Positions 52,880 to 64,000 of a stretch of DNA of 64,000 nt are shown here, piece by piece. Each line of letters starts with the position of its first letter. Position 1 is the stretch's first letter. The position numbers were made by a program, and so were the translations under genes. The DNA comes from Oryzias latipes (taxonomy: Eukaryota > Chordata > Actinopteri > Beloniformes > Adrianichthyidae): contig NC_019868.2 of the NCBI RefSeq assembly GCF_002234675.1, positions 22,724,743 through 22,788,742 on the forward strand. Direction: 5' to 3'. The notes under the pieces are model-generated. The model saw only the letters and a list, made by a program, of their open reading frames with translations, was not told where the DNA came from and searched no databases.

Positions 52880-54324
52880 TTCAATGCTGTGTGATTTACC
52901 TTCAATGTCTGTCCATCTGCCCCGCAGGACATTTTCCAAAACTCCAGATGGTGAAACCATCGTAGGTCCAGGATGTATGACAGAAGTGACAACGGGATTA
53001 AAGAGATTATATATAATACCACAGATATTTCTAATTACTATAATAAATTCTGCCAACTTGCATCTATATTTTGAAATATTTCCACTGCATATGATATTGT
53101 TATACAATTAGGATCTTGCATAGTTTTGTTCTGTTGAATAGTAAACACCTTTTTATATTTCACACCTGTCAATTCAGCAGGAATCTCAGCAGAAGACTCA
53201 TCTTGTCTGTCCTGCTGAGTTAATTGACTCCTGACTTAAAGCCCAACGTTGGTCACAGCACAAATTGCAGCAATTTATGGAGGAAACAAGAATCTGCAGC
53301 TGTCTCTCTCTGTATCTACCTAACTTCCCCATTGCTTTGGGGTTTCACACGGACAACTTTTTGATCATGAGCTGCATGCAGAGAGCACAGCTGCTCTTGC
53401 AGCTAGCCTGAAATAGTTTAGCAAGGTTCACACAGGGCTATGAAACAGGTGAGACACACATGCACAACTGAGGATACAGGAAACCCAAAGAGAAGCCTTT
53501 TAAATTCAAAATTTAACAAGAATTATATTAAATATTTGAGCTGCAGTAACCTTTGTAAATATTGCAGCACCCTGTGTGAATACTACACTCTCTGAGAGCT
53601 AACAGCAGTGGAAGCAGCTTGTTGAAGGGCTGCTTTTGCTCCAGGAGACCAAAACAGCTCGAGCCATTTCTTCCATATCGATGTCTCGATAAGCTAAGCA
53701 AATAAAAATAAAATTAAAAAAATGAGCAGATTTCTAGTTGTAGTTTAGACTTGTTTAAAATATGTTAATAACCTGCAGTCTGCACGGCTCAATGTAGTAG
53801 ATTATAAAAACAATAATAGCAACAATAATAATACGGACATGTTTGAAAGGGGGCTGCTTAGCTTATTAATGCCTGCCCCTTAAAAAAAAATCTATAGATT
53901 AATTGTTTGTATACCAAATAATATTATAAGTATAGTTTAAGTCTTAGTTATTCTTCATTAAAATACACAACAACTACAATAACAATAGGTTGAGAATGTA
54001 TATATATGTATATATATATGTTTATATATGACTACATAATATTATTCAAGTGTTCAGATGGTGTTTTTAATGTCATTATAATTAGTTTTATTATACATCT
54101 TATGTTCCTATATTTCTGTTTTTGCCCATATCATGTTTTTGTAAGTATATTTAAACTGTTTGAAGAAAATCCTTATATAAAACCATCAATGACAAATGCT
54201 TTCTGAACATTGTCTGGTTGTAAGTAATTATATTAATCCTTTTAACAATTTAGCTTAGTCAGTTTGTTAGTTCATTTTAGTATTTTTCTATTGAACTCTT
54301 TGTATTCGTGATCCTTTTGATTTC

Positions 54325-54410
54325 ATGTTTTTCTTCGAAGCCCATCGAGACGACTGTTGTTGTGATTTTGGGCTATACAAATAAAATTGAATTGAATTGA
54401 ATTGAATATA
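54325..54410 (+). repeat. LINE-type 3' tail
   Basis: cccatcgagacgactgttgt followed by gattttgggctatacaaata and (TTGAA)n, the tail shared by a family of fish non-LTR elements. Related tails are at 35801-35865 (reverse) and 62395-62460. Confidence 0.7.
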
Positions 54411-56507
54411 CTATGTTCATTGTCCACAGGGGGGCACTGCTTTATTAAAATATGCTGTATGAGTATGCGTTCATGTTTGTGATCTAATCGGGACTTTTTG
54501 GTATATACATTCATATTTTGAAGCTGGTCACAGAGTCTTTTGATGATTCGGATGATAGATCTGGAGGTTTTCGTCTAGGTTAAGTTAAGGTTTGACATGA
54601 ACTGGTAGTTTTGAGGTTGTTGCTTAGGTGCAGAGCAGAGGGAGCAGAGTTCAGAGCATTTTTCTAAAAGAATCATGTTGGCAAATCTGAGTGTGAATAC
54701 ACAGTTTTGTTATGTCAGTCTGACCTTTTCTGGTTTTTGAATGGAATTGTTTTAATTCAAGCAATTTAAACAAAAATAAAGAAGACACACAATGGAAATA
54801 TCTATGTATATATAATTATCAAATTATCCTCTTACCTATAGTTACACATATTAGCAGCTAAACATACGCTATATGACACATTAAAAACCATTAAATATGA
54901 AGTTTGTCAAAATGAGTTTAATGAGTTGCTTGAAAAGGAGTGAGAGGAAGTGAACTACATTCCCACACGTATTATGTTTATATTTTTGATTTTGGTGGAT
55001 TATGGCCTTTGGGATCATTCATCACACTCGTGCGGTGACAATATATTAGGTTAGTATCTATAAAAATTGTGTAAGTATACCTAAAATTGTATCTTTTGAC
55101 ATTAACAGAAGACAAAAAGCTAAATGAATCCAACAAATATACAATTTTTTTCGCCACACAGAAACCCCGTTTTTTTCTAAAACAGAAAAAAAGCTGAACG
55201 TGTCTGAAATAAAAAAAATTGTCATTCCTTGACTGAGCCGCTGTCACCACCGCCCCCACGATAAATTTGCGCCCCAGGCAATTGCCCGTATAACCTGTGC
55301 CTAAAACCGCCACTACCGCGCCTGGCATTGCATTGCCCCACTATTTGAGAAGCACTGGATTATGCAAAGGGTTCTATGGGTGTGTGAAAACATGCCTTTG
55401 TGGGCCAGCCTTTATGGCTGCCCAACAGTTGCTGCGATTTGATTACACATATGTACATAACTTTATCGAAATTCTAGAAATGTAAAAAATCAAACATAAT
55501 TTTGCAATTAAACTGTCACCATTAAGTCATAATTATGCAACACAAACTCACATGATAAGTCATTCAGAAACATGGCGACGGATGTGAATAATACTTCATA
55601 TGTAGCAGATGCATTCAAACGTCTGCCACGACACAAGCGCTCATCATCATCATCATCGCCCCAGTCGCTCTAGAATGTGACACCTGCTGGAGCAGGTAGA
55701 CTGATAACACTTGACATTCAGAATACTTCTATAGGTCGGGTTAGGATTAGGTAGTTGTTAAGACTAAACAGTTGTTACTAGAGAGAAGTCTTTTCAGTCT
55801 GTAAGCTGCACCATGCAGTTTACTTTGGCAATTTTCATTGCAGGGGTTTGTGAGTCTTTTGTTAAGAATCTATTGTATGTGGATCACATAAGCTTTCAGT
55901 GAAAATGGCTTTCTTTTTACTTCTTTATCATCAGGGCTTTACAATAACCCACACTGAGTAGAAGCGGTTTGGTTTGGACATCGGGGAGTCAGAATGCCTT
56001 CGTAGGGTGGTGGTTACAGGGAAATGCCTCGGTGTCCCGCTGAGATGACTGCATAGAGGGAAGTCTGGGTTTCCTTACTGATTTTTGCCACCATAATCTG
56101 AGCAAAGGACGTTGAACGGACAGATTTCCAATAGTTACAAAGAAAAGGGCTGTTTCTGATAAGAGCACACCTATTTTCAGCCTTTTCTGGTTCAGTAACT
56201 GTAGGTCTGGGAGAACATTTCTTTCCACTCTCTGTGTCCTCAACAATACAATATTATTGCAGGGGTCGGGGCACTTGTTTATTGTAGTATCTATTTTTTA
56301 GAAATATATTTTTTTCTTGGTGTGAGATTCAAACATCTGCATTTTTGTAGTCTGACCTTTTCTTTTATAGATATTTGTTTTTGGCCTATTATTTCGCAGT
56401 ACAGGTGTAAGCTCTAGATTAGGGTTGATAATTTAGATATTTTTTAAATCAATTTGTAAATGTTGATGAATGTCATTAATCAACATTCATCGGTTGGATG
56501 AACTATC

Positions 56508-57002
56508 CTGAAGGCTGTGTCATACAGCCACTACGTACATGTAGCACATATTGCACGGATGAAAATTGGTCAAGAAAACCACGCAAAGAAAACGTAAATA
56601 GATGTAGAACATGAACTGTGCGTGATTATCGCGCTGTTTTCTTGCACTTCATTTGTGATTTGTAGGTCAGTTACATAATTTCTACATGATATGTGTGTTG
56701 TAATCACATTATAAAAGTTATACATCTGTGGTACATGAGTGAAAATTCCATAAGAATTGCGTATAAACTACATCAAATACACGTAAGCTGCATGATCTCA
56801 GCAGACTGAAAATTTTGAACAGCTCCAAACCGAATTCACGTAAAGGCCTGTCGGCCGAAACCCCCGAGGGACATCTGCACACATTTACAAATGACAAAAC
56901 ACTTATGAATTATGTATATCACGCTTATATCACAAAAGACTGAAATCTCCAAAGAGGAAAATGCACAAAATCCATATAGTAGCTGTGTGACTTAGCCTTT
57001 AG
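56508..57002. mobile_element. MITE-C copy with about 30-bp TIRs
   Basis: Left end ctgaaggctgtgtcatacag continuing ccactacgtacat. The right end is the approximate complement (tagtagctgtgtgacttagc, ctttag). The interior has many ACGTAA/TTACGT-like hexamers and no ORF of note. Two related copies lie at 52.3-52.9 and 60.7-61.1 kb. Confidence 0.7.
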
Positions 57003-58357
57003 TTATTACAGTGGGACCTGTATGTCAAAAGCATCACCCTGTGGTGTTAGGAGGGGTAAAAGGGTTCCTATCCATTGCATTTATTGTGGTTGAGTTGAGG
57101 CGTCTCCTTTTATATACAAGTTTGGAGCTAAAAGAAGGAAAGGGCATTCTGCTACAGCTTGCCCAAAGTGTCACAGTGTGCATGTTGGTGGAAATTCCCC
57201 CTCCAGAACAGATCAAGTCAGCAGAGTCACAGGCACTAAAGAGCAGCAAAGAGTTCAGACTTTTTTGTGTACGTGAGCTAATAGGATAAGAGGCTTGGAA
57301 GATGTAAAGGGCTGCTGCTGGTTTCACAGACATTTCCCTGCTGTATGCTGCTATCACAGAGCGCTGGACTATGCAGCTTTTAATCCTCTTGTCTAAGACA
57401 AATCTGACGTTCTCTTAACCTGCAGATCAAGTGTCAATGTTACACCATTGTGTGTTGGGCCAAAATATTCTTCATTGTAGGTTCCAGGTCATTTAATGCG
57501 ACGTGGTCCTTGAAGTTCTTGAAGACAGAACCTCCTTTTGGACCCTGTGGTTGTTCTATTAAAAAAAAAGTGTCTGGTTTGTTTTTTGTGCCCTTTAGAT
57601 TCTTGGTAGAGTTTTCTTTTTGCATTCAGATGTTTTTTATGATTCTGTGGCCACAATTTGACTTTGGGTCTTTTAGTTTTAGCTGACCTGTAACCCTGAA
57701 TTTCCACCGGTCCATCCGCGGTGCATTATCAGTGCATGGCGTGAGTAATGATAATATTATAATTAATGACAAAGATTAAGAAATCATCAATACAAGCTTC
57801 TTTAAGTCCTAATCAAGCTACAGGAACACCTCTCAATTTATTAAGTTGTTGTTCAGCTTTTATTTAAAAAAAGGGGGAAAAATAATACATTTTATTAGAA
57901 GATTAGATTAGATATATATTTAAATAAATATGTTAACATTTATCTTTTTTATATCTACATTTTTATCTTTCTTTTAGAAGAAAACAAATTGGTTAAATAT
58001 TTTCCTAAATAAAAGCTCAGGCTTTTCTATTTCTTGGTATCATAAAGTTTCTTTTGTTGTTAAATTATCAATGATCTTTGGGCTGTATATAGAAAAAGAA
58101 AACTTTAGATCTCTTTTTCCCATGTGAAATCAGCTCAATAACATCTATTTTGTGTCAGAAATGAGATGATAAGGATGTTTAACCTTTTCTTGAGTAGTTT
58201 TTTTTGGGGGGTTTCTTAGCATCTTGTTTTGTTTTTCTGAAAAAACTTTTTAAGCTTTTCTTTTTGGTCGTCATCTATGATGCCTCTTCATTCTGTGATG
58301 GTAAATAAATTCCCACACATTGAGTGCAAATGATTGATTCTGTCATCTGCGGTTGTA
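57003..58357. other. No gene recognised
   Basis: ORFs at 57011-57289 (+) and 57034-57357 (-) overlap each other and match no family I know. The rest is T-rich. Confidence 0.45.
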
Positions 58358-59083
58358 CAGTGATCCCTTGATTATCGCGGGGGTTACGTTCCAAATAGAA
58401 CCCGTGATAAGCAAAACCCGTGAAGTAGAAACCTTTATTTTTTTTACAATTATTATACAATGAAATACACTATTATACATTGAAAAGAAAGAACAAACCA
58501 TTTAACAGGCTAAATCAATTGTTTTTTTAACAAATAAAAGTACTTTAGAAACGTTTTTTCAACAAATAACTTCTGTAGTGTGCTGTCAAATAATAATTTC
58601 AATCATCGATAAGAACAGAAGGCTTTAAATTGCGGAGATTAGCCCCGCCCACCGCGACCCGAGTGGATTAAACGGAAGAAAATTTAAAATGATTATGAAA
58701 AAAATTAAAAAGTACAGTGGGACAGATAGTGACTCCGGTCTTCTTTTTCACTGCTCTTCGTACTGAGCCGCTGCATCCTCTGCAGCGTTTTTTCCTTCTG
58801 AAGCCCGCGGTGCAGCTGCAGGTGTGTTTGTTCGGGAGAGGAACATAGTGATAGGCAGTTGTTGTCGCTCTTTTTTCTTCTTTGCTAAAGATTCTTATAC
58901 ACCGACATGCCCCCATCGATTATGTTGGAGAACTGTAATGAACGGCTCATCAAAGGGTCCCATTCTTGAGCTACTCGCTGTGTGACTTTTTAGCCAATCA
59001 GAATGCAGAACACAATGCACAATCCAAATCCGTGAAGTAGCGAAACCGTGAAAAGTAAACCGTGATATAGCAAGGGATCACTG
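58358..59083. mobile_element. pogo/Tigger-like MITE with TA target duplication
   Basis: 726 bp bounded by perfect 13-bp inverted termini CAGTGATCCCTTG and CAAGGGATCACTG and flanked by TA on both sides (58356-58357, 59084-59085). The subterminal 'tatcgcggg...gttccaaat' and 'cgtgaagtag' blocks are typical of vertebrate Tigger-type elements. No transposase domain is seen in the interior. Confidence 0.85.
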
Positions 59084-60249
59084 TAGTTCCATGCCCTGCA
59101 AAGCAGTAAAGTAACTATTTTCTTCTGTACAAAAATGCTATTTTTTCAGTTGCAACATCCAAACATATTCTGACCCGTTTTGTATGAAGCCTCTTTCCTG
59201 TTGCATTTTAGAGTCATGTTTCCTTCTGCTCTTTGCTGTAGTAGAGTCCTCCTTGGCCTTTGCCCATGACGCTCTGCATGGTTGAGCATATGAACCATAT
59301 GGTGCAAGCTGAATCCAAGGATCCAGATTGTTGGGCTGCCTGAGGCCCAAACCGAGTCTTGGTTTGTTTTGTTTTGCAGACAGTTGTCTCTGATATACCT
59401 CGCACAACTGCTTCTTTGAATATTGATGTCAACATGGACCCTTCAAATGTGTTGTTTTGGATCTGCAGATGGAGCAGATTCATTCTGAAGTCCCAAAGAG
59501 GCTTCATGACACTGACGTTCACGTCTTAAATAGGAATAAAAGTGTCCAAAAACAAAGAAATTATGCTGATTGGTGAAGCATTTGATCTGTACAGGTGGAT
59601 ATTTAAAGAAATAAATATGATCGTAAGCCTTGTCATCAACAGTGGTTATTATAGCTGGATAATAAAATGGTGGTTTAGCCGACCTCCTTTCCTCTAATAA
59701 ACTCATAGAAGACCTTTCACTGTTCATTCAGCTCACGCGTTAAACTGTTCAATAGCCTCTTTATAAGATGCTTTTGTAACCTTTGAAAAGAAAAAAAATT
59801 CTGCAGAGACTGATGGCGGAGAGATTAGGGTCTCATGTATGATAAAAGAGGAGCCATTATGTCGTTTATCGGTTAATTACTTTAATTTCTAAGTGACCTC
59901 AGAATTTGTTCTTCACACTTAATTACTTAAAAGGACCATTTGAAAAAAAAAAAATATTAGTTTAGTGCAACCAGTCAGTTATTCAAATCAGATTTTCTTG
60001 ATTAAAGTTCTCCTCTGTCGGACAAATGGAGCCCTCTGATTGGTTGGCTGCTGTTGGATGATGTCCAGTGGTCATGAACATCCGCTACTTGGTCATCAAA
60101 CTCATAAAACAAGACCAAACGTCACAAACCCACAAAGCCAGGAGCACAATCTTCACTAAAGATGCAGCAGGAAACTAGCAGACTATACTTTATAAACCAT
60201 TCAGTGTTCCCTTTCTTTCTTACTTTTTTTGGTCTTGTGAATCTTTTGC

Positions 60250-60560
60250 CATTTTGCATGTTTTTGTTGTTGTTTTTTTTATAGCACATTGTGTTCTGCA
60301 TGCTGACTGGCTGCAGATCAGTGTCAATCAATCTCCTCTGTCTTGCCTCCTGTACAGAATACGTTCAGTTTGCCAAATCTACATAAATCGTGATCAGATT
60401 TTTTCCCCCTGGTACAATACTGGACTTATTTTTCTATGAAGGTTTCAGCTTTGAGAGTTTAAACAAGAGTGTGAAAGTGTTTATGTCTGTCTGAAAGAAC
60501 GTGTGTTGTGGGGAGTTTTACGGCCTTAAAACAGCTAGGGTCATTGTACAAAAACAAAAA
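60250..60560 (+). repeat. Interspersed repeat, pair with 37840-38135
   Basis: A diverged copy of the element in rps6ka6 intron 21, in the same orientation: agtttgccaaatctacataa, actggacttatttttctatg, tttgagagtttaaacaagag, acggccttaaaacagc. Confidence 0.55.
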
Positions 60561-60689
60561 AATGACTACTTTGGGGATTTTTCACTTATTCCTGTGATAT
60601 AAACTGCAGCTGCTAACATCTAACTGTAGGATTTTACTTTTGCATATATGTCACAAGGTATTGTGGAGACACGATGAACTAACATGTCT

Positions 60690-61120
60690 ACGCAGGTTAG
60701 ACCTTAAGGGTAGACGTTAATCTTACGCAATTGTACTTGATTTTTGTGAGATGCAGATGCAAATTTGTGTCTTTCCACACTAACAGACTTTTCACTCATG
60801 TACCACCGATGTATAACTTCTAGATTGCGTATACGGCGCACATATGTACAAATTACGTAATTGACGCACAATTCACAAATGAATTGCATATAGACAGCGC
60901 AATAATCACGCACGTTCCTGTTCTATGTTTACGTGTTCTTTGCATGGTTTAGTCGTACTTCTTCCGTGGTTTTAACGTGGTTCATTTGTGACACACCTGT
61001 AAAAATTTGTAAAAAGACCACAACTTTTCCCACATTTTCCACATAAATTTACGTATGACCAATTTTCTTCCATGCGATATGTAGAAAATGTATGTAGTGG
61101 CTGTGTGACAAGGTCTTTAG
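60690..61120. mobile_element. MITE-C copy
   Basis: Right end gtatgtagtggctgtgtgac followed by aaggtctttag. Interior ttacgtgttctttgcatggt and acgtggttcatttgtgacac match the 52.7-kb copy. The left end (gttagaccttaagggtagac) is worn. Confidence 0.55.
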
Positions 61121-62024
61121 GGAAATCAATGCAAATACAAATGCAAAAAAAAAAAAAGACATGATTTACTAGTTTTAGTTTTTTATAATGCAAACTGCCT
61201 GAGCAGGAAGACTGGGAAAAACAAACTTTTCAGTTTACTTTTAAAACCCTAATAAACAACCAATGAAGTGTCCAGTGAATCTAAACATTGAGGAAACTCT
61301 TATTTGCATATTTTTTAATCAAAGTTTTCCATTTTCCTACCACACTGACCCAACAGAGACTCACGGATGCACCAAAAAGGGTATTTGTTGAGAGTTGTGT
61401 GTTTTTAAATTGCATCAAATGCATCCGTTTTACCCCCTTAATTAAAAAAAAGTCACTGCTGATTTAGTTTTGAACCAGCAGCTCCACAGACTTTTTCCCC
61501 CCCGACATCTCTTTTTATTTACATCTTTGCTCACCTCCAGCAATACAATTACATCCATTTTAAAAAGCAAATATTAAGACAATGATTTTTTGTTGTTTGA
61601 TTGGAGTCTTGCTGTAGGCCTCCAACATTAAAAAGCATTTAACCATGCAGCAACTCTCCTCGTAGAAAACTGAATTTGTGAAAATGAGCCCATCTACAGA
61701 AAGCAGTGCAATGTTTGCATCACCTGCACCATTGTGGTGACCACAGACGGTGCCGAGGTGGTGCTGTGGGTGATGGGTAGGAGCCCCAAAGAGTGAAAAA
61801 AATGAATAAAAAGGCTGCATCAGTGCAGGTGCTCCAATATTCAGTTTTGTGGTGAAACCAAACCAAACACTGTTTTTCTTAAGTGGGTTGAAGGTTCAGC
61901 TGCCAAAAAGTTAGAAATATGACAACAAAACCAGCTGAAATATGACAGTTTCCTCAGAGAGAATGATGAAATCGTTTACCTTATGTTAAGCACAAGTGAA
62001 ATTATAAAGCTAATAAATAGTGTA
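61121..62024. other. No gene recognised
   Basis: Intergenic, no recognised repeat or exon. Confidence 0.45.
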
Positions 62025-62280
62025 CAGGTGGGTAGTGGTCAGCACTCGTTCTCTCGGTTTGAATCCCAGCTGGGTTATTTTCTGTCTGGAGTTTACATGT
62101 CCAGTCCAAAAACATTCTTAATATGTCAACTGGTTTTGTCCTTAGACGTAAGTGTACGTGGCTGTCGGTCTCTGTGTGGCCCTACCCGAATGTGACAAGG
62201 CGAGGCTCCAGCAACCCTAAGACCCCGCACAGTGATGAAATGGGTTTTGAAAATGGATGAAAATTGAGTGATCTGATTTT
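62025..62280 (+). repeat. Old copy of the 31.0-kb SINE family
   Basis: gtgggtagtggtcagcactc, ggtttgaatcccagctgggt (B-box-like), tggagtttacatgtcc, aggctccagcaaccctaaga and an atggatgaa tail. Highly diverged. Confidence 0.65.
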
Positions 62281-62394
62281 ACACATTGTTTCTTAAAACA
62301 GATACACCACCAGACACACCACTAGTGCACACTTACATGAAACCTCTAGACCAGGGGTCTGCTACCGCCAACACATTATTATACAATTACCAAT

Positions 62395-62462
62395 GGAGCC
62401 CATTGAGATGACTATTGTTGTTATATAAATAGATGTGGCTATATGAATAAAATGTAATTGAC
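62395..62462 (+). repeat. Worn LINE-type 3' tail
   Basis: gagcccattgagatgactat followed by tgttgttatataaatag and aaaatgtaattgac; a diverged version of the 54.3-kb tail. Confidence 0.5.
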
Positions 62463-63467
62463 TTCAACACCTTAAGAGACGTTTGAGTTGATTTCTCTTT
62501 CTCCCAGAAGGAGCCACAAAATCTTATTTCAGTCTTTAGAAAAAATAAGACACTAATTTGTTTTTATGTCACTATTACAATTATTATGAATATTAATAAA
62601 TGTGGTGTTTTTTTGCCTAGTCTTTTCAGTCTTCAGACGATTCTAAAACTTCTATTGGGTCACTGGATGATCATCAACTTAGGTGGTTCGCCAACTGTCT
62701 TTTCTGCTTTGTTTTGTTTTTATTTTTTTCTTTTGTTTTGTTTCGAGGGATGCAAGTTGCTGGAGAAAAGGGTCCTCTGTTTTTTTTGCGAATCTTGGTA
62801 TTTTTTCTTATCCTTTTTAATTAATTAATTTTTTATTAACTATATACTGTACCTCAGCTTGTGTATTCTTGACACTGTATTTTTAATGTAGTGGGTCTGT
62901 GTACTCCTTTTTACAGATTGGACCATAAGTTTGGAATTAATTATATCCATCTTTGCCATAAATAAAAGAAAATACATTTTTTCATAATAACCCTTTAAAG
63001 TATGGACTAAAAGATTAATGTTTACTGACTTGTATTTTTTTTGTATTTATCATTCCTTATTTCTCTTTTCTTTTATTCTTTCTTGCTTTTTTCCTGCTCT
63101 GGCCTTTTTTTCATGTTCTTTCCTGATTTCTTTTGTCACTAATTTCTTTCCTTTTTTTTTTCAACTTATGTTCCTTTTTTCTTGTTTTTTCCTTTTTTTT
63201 TATCAATAAGCTTCTTTCACCTTTTTTCTGTTTTCATTCTTAGCTTTTTTCCCCCAATTTTTTTCTTCACTTTGTTCCCATTTTGTTTCCATCAATACTT
63301 TTGGAGTTTCAGGAAATCGGTAACGGATCATAACCATCAGGTTTTCAATCTCAGGTAAAGAGCGTTAAAGCATGCAGGAGCAGAAATCTTTATGCTACTA
63401 ATCTGACCCTAAACATATTGAAATGTATGTTTAAAAACCACATTTCTACTCACATTGAGTTTGCAAT
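62463..63467. other. T-rich intergenic tract
   Basis: Strongly pyrimidine-biased, especially 63030-63300 (runs of ttttct/ttcctttttt). Predicted peptides there reflect this composition only. Confidence 0.6.
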
Positions 63468-63813
63468 AACAGTCAGATCATCTTTTGATTTATTGTTTAA
63501 GTGTTCCCAGTGGTCTTTTAACGATAGTTGTTTTTAGCCAAAATCAAATAACCCGTGTCATATTTTAGGACATAGTTTATTTGAAATTCACCTCTGAGTA
63601 GAGGGAGCAGAGCAGGGAGCTTGTGGCCCGCCGATTGCAGCACCTACATCACCCTTACAAGCTTTTTCCTGAATCACAACAATCTGAATAAAGAAATATT
63701 TAAAAAATGCATTTTTAAGTTTGTTTACCTTATATATGTCCTCCATGATCAGAAAGAAATGCCACAAGAACTTGTAAAAACACCAAAAACACAATTTTCA
63801 TTGGAGTGGGTCT
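63468..63813 (+). mobile_element. MITE-A copy 8
   Basis: Right end attttcattggagtgggtct is intact. The left end starts near cagtcagatcatcttttga. Inner blocks are shared with copies 1 and 4 (tcttttaacgatagttgttt; tttaggacatagttt; gaatcacaacaatctgaata). Confidence 0.7.
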
Positions 63814-64000
63814 CCCACATATTTAGGAAATTTAAAAATAAATATACAGACACACATATAATAAGTTTGCTATGGATTTATTGCATATTTTCTTTCTTTC
63901 AGGCCATTTCCACATTTCTAAAATTGTTGCTGCTGCTCTCTATAGCCCAGAGAGTTGACCCAAGTGAGGGTTAAGGCCGGAGATCCGTCTCAGCTTGGGA

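Noticed and set aside
57011..57357. Overlapping 92- and 107-codon ORFs
   Set aside because: Opposite strands of the same DNA with no recognisable domain or exon signals.
63018..63209. 63-codon hydrophobic ORF resembling membrane protein
   Set aside because: Phe/Ser/Leu-only composition is a product of the pyrimidine-rich tract.

Overview
The window is vertebrate nuclear DNA from a ray-finned fish, most likely an acanthomorph teleost. Short GT..AG introns (several of 65-100 nt), CpG-rich promoters and a dense load of fish-type SINEs, MITEs and a Tc1 remnant all point that way. The genus cannot be fixed from the sequence alone.

Two protein-coding genes are fully contained, head to tail on the + strand. 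hdx (highly divergent homeobox) has 9 coding exons at 15530-21598 and encodes 746 aa with two homeodomains. rps6ka6 (ribosomal S6 kinase 4, RSK4) has 22 coding exons at 22653-39061 and encodes 727 aa with two kinase domains. Every exon junction was checked for reading phase and both products assemble without a break. The order and orientation hdx then rps6ka6 match human Xq21, which together with the sequence separates this RSK from rps6ka1, rps6ka2 and rps6ka3. HDX is a nuclear DNA-binding protein; RSK4 is an ERK/PDK1-controlled kinase. The proximity reflects conserved synteny, not a known shared pathway.

Layout: 1-8.8 kb is gene-poor DNA with SINE and MITE copies. 8.85-9.85 kb is an orphan CpG-rich, promoter-like block. 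13.26-13.85 kb is the probable hdx promoter. 15.5-21.8 kb is hdx. 21.8-22.65 kb is the compact intergenic region and rps6ka6 promoter/leader. 22.65-40.1 kb is rps6ka6. 40.5-64 kb is repeat-rich and contains a nested SINE pair, a dead SAMD3-like gene copy with a surviving intron, a THAP-domain exon fragment, a 1.5-kb DNA element with 20-bp terminal inverted repeats, a Leu-CAA tRNA-like gene, two copies of a 210-bp MITE, a broken Tc1 transposon and a pogo/Tigger-like MITE.

The most unusual content lies in the mobile elements. One MITE family (called MITE-A here) has about nine copies across the window on both strands, and two or three copies carry remnants of a P2RX7-C-like coding sequence. rps6ka6 intron 15 holds a three-level nested insertion (MITE, then hAT element, then SINE) with readable target-site duplications.
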